NCBI GenBank assembly: GCA_012274445.1
Contig: JAAROD010000049.1
Span: forward strand, 1,550,001-1,614,000
DNA from: Sclerotiophoma versabilis
Taxonomy: Eukaryota; Ascomycota; Dothideomycetes; Pleosporales; Didymellaceae
Reading direction: 5' to 3'
DNA length: 64,000 nucleotides
Under the pieces are notes generated by a model. That model worked only from the letters and a program-made list of their open reading frames with translations. It did no database searches and was not told the DNA's origin. The position numbers and the translations under genes were made by a program. Of this stretch, positions 1 to 10,926 are shown piece after piece. How positions within the stretch are numbered: position 1 is the stretch's first letter; the number at the start of each line of letters is the position of its first letter.

Positions 1-2296
1 AGCCTGATGTAATGGAACCACCAAACCAGCGGTTACTTCCTGCATCAGCGTACGTCATCAGCCTGCCTGAGGCTGAGAACGAAGTCGAGTTGAGGTTATG
101 CAGCCAATTCTTCTGGGAAGGCACCCATATCGCAAGGCCATCCACAACAGTAGAAGGGTTGTTGTCAAAGGCATTGACGGTGCCAAAGAAGCCGCTTACG
201 GCGAGGACATCCTCTGGAGTATCAGTGGTGAGGTTCAACGAGAACGGAACAAGGAACAGAACAACACCCTCGACACCAGCGCCGAGAGGCGTCCACTGGT
301 TATTGGAGTAGGCAGCCACACCGTTTAGTCCCGTCGACTTGCCGTCGTTCGTATTGGTGAAGTTGCCACCAACATAAAGCGTGCTGTCATTATAAAACAT
401 GGTCATGACTTGGTCATTCAACCCATTGCCGGACAGCGCAGTCGAATCCTTGGCATTTTCGCCGACAAGGAAGATGTTGTTGCGGCCGTCACCTGAAGAG
501 AAGTTGCCACCGACGTACAGGTTGTCATTACCTGCAGCAACACTCATGACAAGTGCCTTTTCGCGGGGTGTGAGGCTAGCACCAGCTCGGTTGATGACGG
601 AGTCGGAAAGTTCGATGTCGGCGAGTGCCTGGCCAGGTGTGTACTCGAAGAGGCCATTGAGGTTGCCAGATGTAGCCTTGAGGAGCGTAAAACGTACCCT
701 CTGAGCAACAACAGTAAGGGGAGTGGGCCCTTGTCCAGATGCAGGCCTCAGAGTGACTGAAGGCCTGAAACCGTCACGGATGTTAATAGGCCCGTTGTAG
801 ACTTCGTCATACTTGTCATAGTTATTTGTCTGCCAGAGAACTGTGCCTGCATCCTCTCCACTTTCGGACATCTGTGTAGTGACATTGACACGACCGCGGC
901 TTCCGCAGGTGCCGTCACCCAGACACCCAGGTGTATAGATGGTTACAGAATAGTTACCAGACTGCTTGATATCCGGGTGAAAGGTGACAGTGACTGCGTC
1001 CGTCGAAATGTCTGGTCCTTGCAAGACGGCGGTAAGATACTGCGAGAAACTATCGTGCGAAGGAGTAACCTGCCATGAGCCGGTGGAAGTTGACTCTGAT
1101 CGGGAGGTGGTCGCGGAGCTGCAGTTTGCGGGCTCGTTGAAATCATCAATAGCGTATGAATACATTTCGTCTTGGAAAAGCTGAATACCATTCAGACCAG
1201 CTCCGTTGCCGTACCAATCCGAGATGTCGATCCTGAAAGCATTCATCCCAATGCTGTTGACGAAGCCGAAGTCTTGTGCCGTGGTGTTGCCTTCTGGAAG
1301 CGGGCATCTGGCGTCACAGAATACTTGTTGGCCAGTCGAAGGGTCGGTGTACGTCAAGTTCATGATACCACCATCTGGAAGCGCAGTGTACCGGAAGGTT
1401 TTAGTGCCACGGCCTTCGTAATCTGTGTTGAAAATGCGCAACTTAGTCGGACGGAAGCCGAAACCAAAATCAGCCTTCCAGAAGCCAGAAGCACGGTCGG
1501 CAAGAAGCCATGTCGAACCCGAGCCTTGCGTGGTGAAGTCGCCTTTGCAAATGATATCTGATGGTTCGGTAAATCCGGGTAATCCGGAGCTTGTCTGGGC
1601 TGAGATGTTTGCGTTCGCGATAGGAATGATCTGTGTATTATTCTCCGTCGCTACTGTGGCATTGCCGCCTAACCCATTGAACTCGCCCCCAAATATTATG
1701 TTGTCGTTCGGTGCCTTCTGGATCGAGTAGATAGGGCCGTTGAATCCCTCGAACGACAGATCCTGCCAACCGTCCTTCCATATTATTGCGTTGCGGGAAT
1801 TGCTGCCTTGGAAAAGTCCGCCGAGATATACCTGGTCGCCGTCGCAGTAAAGGGCATTGACAGCACCATCCAGGCCATCCATCGCTGTCACGTTGCCACT
1901 GTTGGGGTCAAGCAGCGCAACACCGCCGGGAGTGGGCAGGTCTCCAACACTAGTGAAGTTCCCTGCAAACATTATGCGGTCCTGGTTGTTCGATCTGAAT
2001 GTGCACATGGCCTTGATGTCGGCGTCTGTCTCGTTGATGGGCGCAAACACGCCATTAGGGTATCGTGAAAGGAGGGCCCCGGTGCGTCCGGTGTTTGCTT
2101 GGCTCTGGCCCTCATACTGGTAAATGGATATGGAGTCGAAGTCGCCAGCGAATGCTACGCGGCCGAGTTGGTCGAGGTTGAGATTGGGCGATGGAACGGG
2201 TGCAAAGGTCAGGGCGTGGGTGGATGAGGTGAAGAGCAGCGAGAGAGCGAGCTTGCCGGCGCGCGAGGCCAGCAAGGAAGCGAAAGAATCCCTCAT
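1..2296 (-). CDS. RAX2: Rax2-like cortical polarity marker, 5' part (truncated by window edge)
   Basis: One reading frame stays open on the minus strand from the ATG at 2296 to base 1, about 765 codons, so the 3' end lies outside the window. The N terminus has a hydrophobic signal-peptide-like segment (residues about 12-29, ending near THA). The body is rich in NxS/T sites and carries repeated beta-propeller/kelch-like blocks such as MFAGNFTS, VYLGGLFQG, IIFGGEFNG, LYVGGNFSSG and LYVGGNFTN, as in the Rax2 family. In yeast, Rax2 is a large type I membrane glycoprotein that marks division sites for bud-site selection; in filamentous fungi it acts in polarity and cell shape. Full-length homologues are about 1200 residues with a C-terminal membrane span, which would lie off the left edge. 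No intron is needed in the visible part. Identification rests on architecture and repeated motifs. Confidence 0.82.
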   Translation of the reverse strand, partial: MRDSFASLLASRAGKLALSLLFTSSTHALTFAPVPSPNLNLDQLGRVAFAGDFDSISIYQYEGQSQANTGRTGALLSRYPNGVFAPINETDADIKAMCTFRSNNQDRIMFAGNFTSVGDLPTPGGVALLDPNSGNVTAMDGLDGAVNALYCDGDQVYLGGLFQGSNSRNAIIWKDGWQDLSFEGFNGPIYSIQKAPNDNIIFGGEFNGLGGNATVATENNTQIIPIANANISAQTSSGLPGFTEPSDIICKGDFTTQGSGSTWLLADRASGFWKADFGFGFRPTKLRIFNTDYEGRGTKTFRYTALPDGGIMNLTYTDPSTGQQVFCDARCPLPEGNTTAQDFGFVNSIGMNAFRIDISDWYGNGAGLNGIQLFQDEMYSYAIDDFNEPANCSSATTSRSESTSTGSWQVTPSHDSFSQYLTAVLQGPDISTDAVTVTFHPDIKQSGNYSVTIYTPGCLGDGTCGSRGRVNVTTQMSESGEDAGTVLWQTNNYDKYDEVYNGPINIRDGFRPSVTLRPASGQGPTPLTVVAQRVRFTLLKATSGNLNGLFEYTPGQALADIELSDSVINRAGASLTPREKALVMSVAAGNDNLYVGGNFSSGDGRNNIFLVGENAKDSTALSGNGLNDQVMTMFYNDSTLYVGGNFTNTNDGKSTGLNGVAAYSNNQWTPLGAGVEGVVLFLVPFSLNLTTDTPEDVLAVSGFFGTVNAFDNNPSTVVDGLAIWVPSQKNWLHNLNSTSFSASGRLMTYADAGSNRWFGGSITSG

Positions 2297-4779
2297 GGCG
2301 ACACGAGCGCTGTGCTGAAAGGATAGAAAGCCTATGTGCGTTGTTGCCGCGGTGCCCTGGGGCTTGGTGGAGCTGGTGTTTGCGAGGCTCAGGGCGCAGA
2401 CATTCTTCGGGGGACGGGCGTTCGTGTTCGGTGGCGGGCGCGCTCGTGAGCGTGGGGAGTCGCGATGGCGTGGTGCGATCCGGATTCAGGGTGAGGCGGG
2501 AAGGTGCTAAGCTTGGCGGGTGTATAGTGGAGTTGCGGTGGTATTAGATGCAGCTTGCTGCGGCGGGCGATGGGTGGGCGTCGTGGAAACGATTGACTAC
2601 GGTGAGATGGGCGCTGGGAGAGAGAGGCAGCCTGCACGGCGGCGTGAGGGACTGACAGAGCAGCGCCCGTGTGCTTCGTACAGACGTGGGTCGCAGAGGA
2701 GAAAGGAGTCCGGGCGCCGGTCGCTGGGCGTTGTTGGCGAAGGAACCGATTGGCGCGAGGAGATTGCACTACTTTAGTTTCGGCGATAGCGCATCTGCTG
2801 CTGCATCAACGGTGAATGACGATTTGCCAATCAATAGCGCGCTCGCTGCGACTTTTGTTGTGCAGCAATTCGATAGCTCAGGCACGGCGGTGGTTCACGG
2901 TGAACAGCACGCGGTGGTGCAGGAGGACCTGCGCCTCTTCAAAGCTGACACCGGGCCACAGTGGCGGGCACAAAGGCTGGAGGAGCACAATCCCGCCCTT
3001 GTTCGCCGGAGGCCCCATTTCTCCCAAAAGCCATACGTTCCCGACACCCTGCATGCACGCCGCTGTTCACGCTGCACTTCCCTCCCGTCAGCGTGGCTGG
3101 CGTCGCACCAGAGCGAGGCACCACCAGTGCGGCTGTGTGACTCTACCAAGACTCTGCAGACGCATCATCCTGTCGTCAAACGCTCACGCACCCCTCACTG
3201 CTTTCTCCTCATCGTGCTGATCCAGGGTCCTTGCTGGACTGCCCGAGTGCTCCCACGGCCGACACGCGTTGACATCGTGGCTGTGAAGACGTGTCTCCAC
3301 AAGACAGCCGCACCCCTCCGTCGGCGCATAACGTCCACTCTCGCCCGCTATGAATCTTGGGCACACTCCTGGCAGATTCGAGACCTTCACTGTTTGGCCT
3401 GCGAGCCTGGGGCCACTCTGGAACATTCCAGGGAAAACATGAAGAACCGCGATGAGCTTGACGGGAGCCTTAGATCCTCGGGACTCCTGCAGCCTGCTAA
3501 CCTCAGCCATAATGAAACGACCTTGAGCCTGGCTTCCGGCGACGGCAATGCCAAAGTGAATTTGTTGAGTCTTGATTGCGGTCCCGTGCTAACGAGCGTA
3601 TGCAAGGATGGACCTACCCGTCACCACGCGCTTCCGACCCCTGCCTGAAAACGACAACGGTTTGTTTCACGATGCATCCTGGCTGTTCGCATCCATCCAT
3701 CGAGCAAGCTAGGCCGTCGACGCAGGCAGCTTCGTCATCCACTCGTTGTTGAGTAGGCTATTGTTTATCGAACGCCTCCATCATTAGTCCTAGCTCACCA
3801 CCAGTGACCGCAGCTTGAAGGCATGTTTACATTCTGCTGCTTTAAGACATGTCTCGAGTTTGTTGCAGGTGAACAGCCAGCACTCTCCATGCATCAGTCG
3901 CCTCACCGCAATGCCGTCTCTCTTTGCTCTATCGTTGACAATTTCAACAAATGAAAAAGATTCAGCAAAAGTCGCCCAGTGCAGGTTATCAGTGGATGAC
4001 TATTGCTTGTAGCAGCAAACAATGCCTTGTTGGAACAAAGCGTTGTACAACGGTGGGTGGGGTGCAGCCGCCAAAATCGCTATTGCCACAGGCAAATGAC
4101 CAGTATCATTACAGTGTAACACCAACCTCACTGCGCCATCGCAGACATAAGTCCATCGAGCAATGCGTACGAGAACTTGAACGTTGCTCGGTTGCTGGAG
4201 AGGCTGCTTGTGCAACCATGAGGCTGGAGTTACACTAGACACTCTTGATATCGAAATACCTTCTCGAGACATAGCGGTCTGGAATTCGAGGCCGCTCACC
4301 AGTTGTGCGGCATGTTCTGCAACCATGTCTTGCGGCGATTTGAAGTCTCATGTAGACACATGTGCATTTCTTGGAGTCTTACGCTTATGCTTTTATGTTG
4401 TCTCTCTGTTGACCCAGTTCTTTCACCCGCCACTTGTGTGACGTTCTTGTGTGTTCTGTCTGTCAGTGGCAATGAGAACATGCTTGAAAAACCGGATCGA
4501 ATTTGGACTCCGAATGAAACTACAGCCGGTACAGTCGGTTGAACCTAACTTTCACGGAATATGTAGCCTACACTCTGTAATCGTCAGCCATCCTCTCTTT
4601 AAATCCTCACATTCTTTACCGCGAAATGAGTGAACGTATTTAGTCTCTTCGGCTGAGTGAAGCATCATAACTTGCTGCTCTATCGCAAGTCTTCGACATT
4701 TCTCTGCGCTTGCCAACATAACCATCCAAAACAGGGCCAATTCTGTGCGCCAAATGTTGACAAAGAATAAAACATCTCG
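2297..4779. other. Intergenic region, no supportable gene
   Basis: About 2.5 kb between the start of the Rax2 gene and the 3' end of the next minus-strand gene. The left part is GC-rich and presumably contains the Rax2 promoter. A plus-strand open frame at 2671-3648 (325 codons) has no recognisable motif, signal peptide or plausible domain, and looks like a chance open frame. Nothing else was supported. Confidence 0.6.
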
Positions 4780-6268
4780 TCAATTTAACACCAACAACCT
4801 TGCCAGAGCACCATCCCTCTGCTCCCGCCTCCGCAGCTGGACATCGAGATGTGCATTCAGCATCGATAGTTCGCGGTTCCAATACCCATTGACCATCCAC
4901 CTGCTAAAGTCAATAGCACTTCTCAAATTCACAACATCTTCCTCCCGCTTAACAAACTTCTGATTCAGACTCTCACATCCACTCGCCCTCATCTCGGAAT
5001 CGTAGCGAGTCTTACATGCTTCAAAGTCAGCGCTTCTCTCCATCAAAACCTCAATCACAGCACTCAATTTCGCAACAAGGGGAAATTTGCCCATCAGCCC
5101 GATTGAGCAGCACAGTGAACCGTGGATTATGGCTCATGATCTCCTGATACATCTCCAGCTCCTTGGGGTCCAATATGTCCCTCAGAACTGATCCAGGATC
5201 CGAGACTCTGCACTGGGAGGGTGTGAGTGTAGTTGCGCGGTACAGTGAGTCTCCATCCGTATCGTTCGGGTGCGCGAGATCTAAAAGGCTAGCATCGTCA
5301 CCACCACCATCACCACCACCGTCCTCTGAAACCCCAAGTCCATCGACTCTATTCTCTTTGCCTTCTGACCCCCCAATATTGTTTCCAGGCTCTTCCCCAT
5401 CGAGAAAAGGCCAGTTTGTGGCGTTGCTTGTATGCCACCATCGAGCGCTTGGGATGGGATAGCTGAAGTTTGGCACCATGCTGACTTCTCCCATATTTAC
5501 TTTCCTGGAATCTCTGCTCAGTCGCCGGTCGCATGCTCGTGCTCGTGCTCGTGCTTTGATCATCGAGGACACCGAAAAATCGACGTAAGGGCTGGCTAGG
5601 ATGCGGCTGAGTGCCGAGTTCCATGTCAAGTCTGCACTTGTAAGGTTGTACGTGTTCAGCACTACAACACTCGTGTTCTCAGTAAGGGTAACGTAGCGAC
5701 TGCCGTCGTCATGGTCGCGGTAAATCGGTCGACAGTCGGACTCATCGATACAGGCATTCGGCACCGAGTTCATTGAGGGAGGATTGGAAAGAGAGCTCGT
5801 CCGCTCTGGCACTACTGTCTCGACATTCGCACGTCCCCAATTTCGGTGATGGCTATGGTATGCCTTGTAGAGCTGCTCGGTATTCTCGAATACACGGCCT
5901 TGTCTCTTCCGCCTTCTCTTGTTCTCGATTTCAGCCTTCCTCCTGGCCTGCTCTTCTGAACTCGCCTCTTCCATCACACTGTTCCTGTACACATTCACAT
6001 TGCCGTACCTTTGCTCAATATGCTTACCCTTATCCTCAATTTCTACGAGCTCACATGGCGAAGACTGAGACGTTGATGCTTCGAGCCACTCATCCTCGAC
6101 TCTTGGACGACGCTTGTCTGACTCCGGGTGTGCGGAGGGAGGGTGAGAAGGTAGGCCAGAGATATGACGGACGCGCTGAATGCGCAGGTGGTGCCGAAGG
6201 TGGTGAATGATCGTTGCTGTGGTGGGAAGATTCTTGGGACGCGTAATCAAAGTATATGCTCTGGCCAT
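4780..6268 (-). CDS. Uncharacterised protein, apparent frameshift near 5075-5105
   Basis: I do not recognise this gene. The main frame runs from an ATG at 6268 to a stop at 5051 (405 codons). It is hydrophilic, with a basic stretch (KRRRKRQGR, about residue 137), a Gly/Asp-rich low-complexity part near residues 310-325 and a C-terminal helix-like part (DPKELEMYQEIMSHNPRF). A second frame, offset by one base, overlaps it and continues to 4780 with a convincing charged helical sequence (MGKFPLVAKL through WMVNGYWNRELSML). No splice sites separate the two, so a single-base frameshift or a sequence error between about 5075 and 5105 is the simplest reading. The 5' end is uncertain: a donor-like GTAAGT near 6325 and an acceptor near 6288 would allow an upstream exon (open frame to 6524), and another frame in 6090-6302 also looks protein-like. 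Confidence 0.5.
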
Positions 6269-6790
6269 AGTGTGCCTCGAGGTATGCTCTGGATATTTGC
6301 AATGAGTAGGTGCATTGGGAAACTTACGGGGAACGATAGTACAGATGGTCTGGCGTTTGAATAAAATGATGGGTGTGAAGACACTGCGTTTGCTGCCGAG
6401 ATGGCAGTGTCACAGCATTGTGAGGTGTTGGTGGGCTAGCGTAGTGTACACTGCAAGTTGACCAGGTAATACTGAACGATATGTTGGAACAATGAATTCG
6501 ATAGTGTGATTGCAATATGCGCAATCGTTTGTAGTCGTATTTGTGTGACCGAAGTACGCCACCAACAGTCTTCTAAACTATACACTAGGTGTGGCCTCAT
6601 CTAGAGGGACTCACTGTAATAACACAGTCGTTGATGAACCAAGCTCGGGCATACTCTGAACGCGCCGGTTCTCAAGAAATGCAATCCGCTCCATGGCTAT
6701 GCAATCGCCGAAATGCAATAAACGCCCCGTGTCCTGGTATGGTATGGTATGCCGTGTAATCATAGAAACGCCAAAGGAAGGAAAGGAAAA
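6269..6790. other. Intergenic region with possible upstream exon
   Basis: Spacer between two minus-strand genes. It may contain a 5' exon of the uncharacterised downstream gene (open frame 6324-6524, ending at a GTAAGT donor). It also holds the 3' untranslated region of the SPT2 gene. No other feature seen. Confidence 0.4.
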
Positions 6791-7949
6791 TCAATACTTC
6801 TTCTTGGCTGCTGCCGCTTTCGACAGAGCCAGGAGCTTGCGCTTCTTCTCTTCTTTCTCGCGCTTGAGCCTCATCTCTTCTGCCAACGCTTCAGCATCCT
6901 CTTTCTTTGCCACCTTGAGCGCCTCTTGTTCTTCTTTCTCGACGTCCCACATGCCGCCCTCCATGTCAGATGAAGCATCAGAGGCGTAGTCGTCCCCTTC
7001 GTCTTCCATGTCATCAAGATCAGACCAGTCGGCGTATCCGTCGTAACGACCTTTTTCTGGCTTCGGCTTCGGCTTGGCGGCAGGCGTACCACCTCTGCTA
7101 GATGGTGCGGCAATGTTGTGAGGGCGAGCGGTTCCTTTGTACGCGATGGGTGCAGCAGTCTTTGCTGGTCGTGCGGTACCCTGGTAGCCAATGTCTGCCG
7201 GCTTGCGCTGTGCCTTCAAAGCATCTGCCTTCAGATCTGTAGCCTTTGCTGTTGGTAATACACCTGGTTTTTTCCCCTTGGCTGCGGTTGCCTCTGCCTT
7301 CAGTGCCAAGCGCTCTTTCTTTGTTGGAATGAATCCTTTCGAAACAACAGTAACCGGAGGCGCGGCAGGCTTGGTAGAATCCTTCTCTTTAGCTTTCTGA
7401 AGTAGAGCCAGATATCCTTTGGGTTTTGATGCGGAAGCTCCTGCGGTCGATGTCGAGGCTGTAGATGCCGGTTTTGCGGCAGGTGGGGTTGCTTTCCGTG
7501 GGGCAGCTGCTGTGCTTGCGGGGGCTGCGGGCTTCTTTGCTACGGTGTTTGCGGATTTAGTCGAAGATGGTGCGGCTGTTCCACGGTAGGGTACGGTTGT
7601 TGTAGTAGGCTGGCTCAGCCTTGCCGCTCCACTAGTTGCAGTCGGACGAGCAGTGCCAGTATAGTGCACAGGCTGAGCTGGGCTGTCCTTACGCTGGACC
7701 TTGACTTGACTGCTGTCTGCTGGTCCTGATGCCTTGCGCTTGAGCTGTGGGGCTGGTGTCGCCCCATTTGTGGCAGCAGCCGATCGCGGGGTAGATTTCG
7801 AGGCTTCAGTAGGCTGCGGTTGCGCCGGTTTGGGTGCGGTCGCTGTCTTTGTTCCTCCAGGTCCGACTATGGACATGATATCTCGGAAAGCCTATAGCTG
7901 ATTAGCACAATCAGAGGCGTGGGTCGCGGGACCGAACTCACACTCATGG
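6791..7949 (-). CDS. SPT2: SPT2-family chromatin protein
   Basis: Two exons: 7949-7944 (six bases, ATGAGT) and 7891-6791, separated by a 52-nt intron with GTGAGT donor, GCTAATC branch site and TATAG acceptor. The join gives the N terminus MSAFRDIMSIVGPGG and a 368-residue protein. The centre is Ala/Pro/Thr/Lys-rich and disordered, with repeated short elements (YTGTARP, YRGTAAP, YQGTARP, YKGTARP). The C terminus has the SPT2 signature: an acidic patch (DWSDLDDMEDEGDDYASDAS), then MEGGMWDVEKEEQEAL and a Lys/Glu-rich helix (LKREKEEKKRKLL) ending in basic residues. In yeast, Spt2 binds DNA and H3-H4 and acts as a histone chaperone during transcription. It is divergent from the P2 gene, with about 500 bp between the start codons. 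Confidence 0.82.
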
Positions 7950-8446
7950 TGGGCGACTGGCAAGCGTTTGACTCAGTATTACCGGTCGTATCGCTTGGGC
8001 AAGTCGTACATGCTTTCCAGGCCGAGATGCGATTTATCTACTGTCCTTGTTGACACGATCGCAGGCGCGCGGCGGGCGAGGAGGCAAAGGTGGGAGGACG
8101 GTGGGCGCGCAGACAATCAAAGAACAGAATAAGGGGCAGTGGCGCACGACTGAATGCAGTTTATAAAGCAAAGGACAGGCGTCACGTGCATTAGTTTGCG
8201 TCCGTGCTCTCCAATCTGTCTAGCGCGAGCTTCGCGCCAAGCCCACAATGGTTTTTCTCATTGGGAATTTCACCCTCGAACTTTTGATCGCTACCCACGA
8301 CGAGAACTTGAAGCTCCAGTCTCCGTTAGAACGGTACGTGATTACTTTGCGACTAGGCCAGTGTCGCTTAATTTCTAATTCTTCTAGGTTAAATCGATTG
8401 CGCTCCTGTTCCTACCCAGAAACACACTTCGACAACCACATTCAAA
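7950..8446. promoter_or_regulatory. Divergent SPT2 / RPP2 promoter region
   Basis: About 500 bp separate the two start codons. On the P2 side there is a TATA-like TATAAA at 8162-8167 and a palindromic E-box CACGTG at 8183-8188, about 260 bp before the ATG. These are sequence matches only; function is inferred. Confidence 0.45.
8334..8387 (+). other. Probable 5' UTR intron of RPP2
   Basis: A 54-nt candidate intron has a GTACGT donor at 8334, CTTAAT/CTAAT branch-like sites and a TTCTAG acceptor ending at 8387, 59 bp upstream of the P2 ATG. Introns in the leader are common for ribosomal protein genes, but no transcript evidence is available. Confidence 0.45.
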
Positions 8447-8853
8447 ATGAAGCACCTCGCGGCCTACCTCCTTCTCGGACTCGGTGGTAACACCTCCCCC
8501 TCCGCTGCCGACGTCAAGGCTGTCCTTGAGTCCGTTGGTATTGAGGCCGATGACTCCCGTCTCGACCAGCTCATCTCTGAGCTCGAGGGCAAGGACATCA
8601 ACGAGGTATGCGCCCAGAGTAGATCGGCCTGCCGATCGACAAATTTGCACGTGTAGACACTGACCTTTTGCAGCTGATCGCTTCCGGCTCTGAGAAGCTT
8701 GCTTCCGTTCCCTCCGGCGGTGCCGGTGGTGCTGCTGCTGCTTCTGGTGGCGCCGCTGCTGCTGGCGGTGCTGCTGACGCGCCCGCTGAGGAGGAGAAGG
8801 TTGAGGAGAAGGAGGAGTCCGATGACGACATGGGCTTCGGTCTCTTCGACTAA
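8447..8853 (+). CDS. RPP2: 60S acidic ribosomal protein P2
   Basis: Two exons, 8447-8605 and 8674-8853, joined in phase 0 across a 68-nt intron (GTATGC donor, TTTTGCAG acceptor), encode 112 residues. The N terminus MKHLAAYLLLGLGGN is the P2 dimerisation domain. An Ala/Gly hinge follows (about residues 70-95), then the acidic tail ending SDDDMGFGLFD, the conserved C terminus of stalk proteins that recruits elongation factors and is the target of ribosome-inactivating proteins. The MKHLAAYLLL start identifies P2 rather than P1 or P0. In the cell it pairs with P1 on uL10 to form the flexible 60S stalk that stimulates translation-factor GTPases. A second ribosomal protein gene follows about 880 bp downstream in the same direction. 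Confidence 0.96.
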
Positions 8854-9731
8854 GCGCATCGCCAACTGGATACCCCACCAACATCAACGAAGTATGATCA
8901 CGCCAATCTCTCGACAAATACGAGAATCATGCGGTATGAACAAGAGCCTTTGGGCGGTGTCGAGCGTGCTGTGGGGAGGATATGAAGACCAGTTAGACGG
9001 CAATACTCCGATATTTGCCTGCTAGGATACCCCGAATGAAGCCATGCACCCTCCCAATATCTTGGCCTGAACTCCTGAGTGACCTTGACCTTGTGAACAC
9101 TTCAGCATAGTATATTTGACCGCATGCAAGACGATATCATGAAGGAAAGGAAAGCGGTTGTGTACCATGCAAGTATCCTGAATACTGGTTACGCAGTACA
9201 TACTATCTGTGCATACTGACAGTGATTTTGTATCCAGCATACCTCATATTTCGGCGCAAATACTTGCAGTTGCTAAAACATTGTATAACCAGATATGCTC
9301 CCAAACAAAAAGCACAGAATCAAAGACAACACTCTGGCTATTGCAGGGGCGTGTTACCTTTTCATGTTGCCGAAACAGTGAAGTCTAAGTAGGCAGACTT
9401 CAAGATTGTAAGAAGTAGTTAGTCAACCCACACCTCATATCATGTGAATGCACACGCAGCATGAAGAGTGTAAATAATTGCACCTATCTTACAGGATACT
9501 TGGAAATGTTCTGCAGACCTCCAGGCTTAAAGTTCACATGTCGCCGTTGCTGTGGATGTTCGCAGAGTATGGGGTTCCAATTGGCCGGTGGCGCGCCAAG
9601 TCCCATGGTGGCTGCCACTTCGCTAAGCGAGCGTTCGAAATTGAACCGACCGCGACTATCTCAACACTGTGAACGACATTGCCTTTGCGAACCCATCGAG
9701 TCAACTTTCTAGCTTCTCGACCACCGCAACC
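8854..9731. other. Intergenic region upstream of RPS15
   Basis: Contains the 3' end of the P2 transcript and the promoter and leader of the uS19 gene. Short open frames here have no coding character. No further feature seen. Confidence 0.5.
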
Positions 9732-10490
9732 ATGGCTGATTCCGAATACGTGAGTACTCCCAACGAATTAATCAATGCGCCTGCTAACAACAACATAGAA
9801 CGCCGAGGAGGCTGCCGGTACGCTCCCACCCCCATTCCCACTCCCTTCCGCAAATCCTTCACCGTCCCGCCACGATCACCTTACCCTTGAGCACGAGACA
9901 GCGGAGGATGCAGGTTGCACTTGATGGACGAAGACACACCCCGCAGACGCACGCGAAGCAATGACATGGAAGGACACTGGCTGACAGGACACCAGCCCTC
10001 AAGGCCAAGCGCTCGTTCCGCAAGTTCTCCTACCGTGGAGTCGACCTCGACCAGCTCCTTGACCTCGGCTCTGAGGAGCTCCGCGACCTCGTCCACGCCC
10101 GTGCCCGCAGAAGGTTCAACCGCGGTCTCAAGCGCAAGCCCATGGGTCTGATCAAGAAGCTCCGCAAGGCCAAGCAGGAGGCCAAGCCCAACGAGAAGCC
10201 CGACCTCGTCAAGACCCACCTCCGTGACATGATTGTCGTCCCCGAGATGATCGGCTCTGTCATCGGTGTCTACTCTGGCAAGGAGTTCAACCAGGTCGAA
10301 ATCAAGCCCGAGATGGTTGGCCACTACCTCGCTGAATTCTCCATCTCATAGTGCGTAACCCCGGACATATAATGAGTCCGACTTTTACGACTGCAGGACA
10401 CTTGGCTAACAATTCCACAGCAAGCCCGTCAAGCACGGTAGGCCCGGTATTGGTGCCACTCACTCTTCCCGTTTCATTCCTCTCAAGTAA
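9732..10490 (+). CDS. RPS15: 40S ribosomal protein uS19 (S15)
   Basis: Four exons: 9732-9749 (18 nt), 9799-9817 (19 nt), 9996-10350 and 10421-10490, giving 153 residues. The start reads MADSEY-NAEEAA-ALKAKR. The core carries uS19 hallmarks: FSYRGVDLDQLLDL, ARARRRFNRGLKRKP, VKTHLRDMIVVPEMIGS, GKEFNQVEIKPEMVGHYL and the C-terminal SSRFIPLK. The third intron starts GTGCGT right after TA of a Tyr codon, and CACAG at 10420 restores the frame. The protein sits in the head of the 40S subunit close to the decoding site and is needed for late 40S maturation and export. The very short first two exons, which split the N terminus, are typical for ribosomal protein genes in ascomycetes. The second intron (9818-9995, 178 nt) is the longest. 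Confidence 0.95.
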
Positions 10491-10926
10491 ATGGTTTGGG
10501 TTACTGGTTGCATGGGTTTCGTGGGGTGGATAGTGTGTACTTGATGACCTTACAACGAATACAGGTGTTAGGTGCATTACACTTTCTATGACTTGGTGAC
10601 GCACGAAAAGCGGTCACGATGGACATGAAGACATGGTGTAGATAGCCTCTACATCCAAAGATACCTCCACACTCGAGCTCCATGCAACGTGATGACTTGT
10701 TTCCCATTCCTGCTACTATACACGAGACGTCACTCACTTATCAACCAAGTTGTTCGAACAAATTTGGTTAGTGGACTTGTATACTAGCGACAGGAGGACA
10801 TAGCCGAAAGCTAAGACCACACCGACGTATGTACAAGGCCACGGTTGAAAACGGTTGCATAGTGGTTCACAGGCTATTAAAGCCGGGTATAGTAACTATA
10901 GGAGAACAGACATCGCACCACACCAA
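10491..10926. other. Convergent intergenic region (RPS15 / NUS1)
   Basis: The 3' ends of RPS15 (plus) and NUS1 (minus) face each other here. Only untranslated sequence is expected; no gene seen. Confidence 0.5.

Noticed and set aside
2671..3648. 325-codon plus-strand open frame
   Set aside because: No domain, no compositional consistency and no splice or promoter context; probably a chance frame in GC-rich upstream DNA of RAX2.
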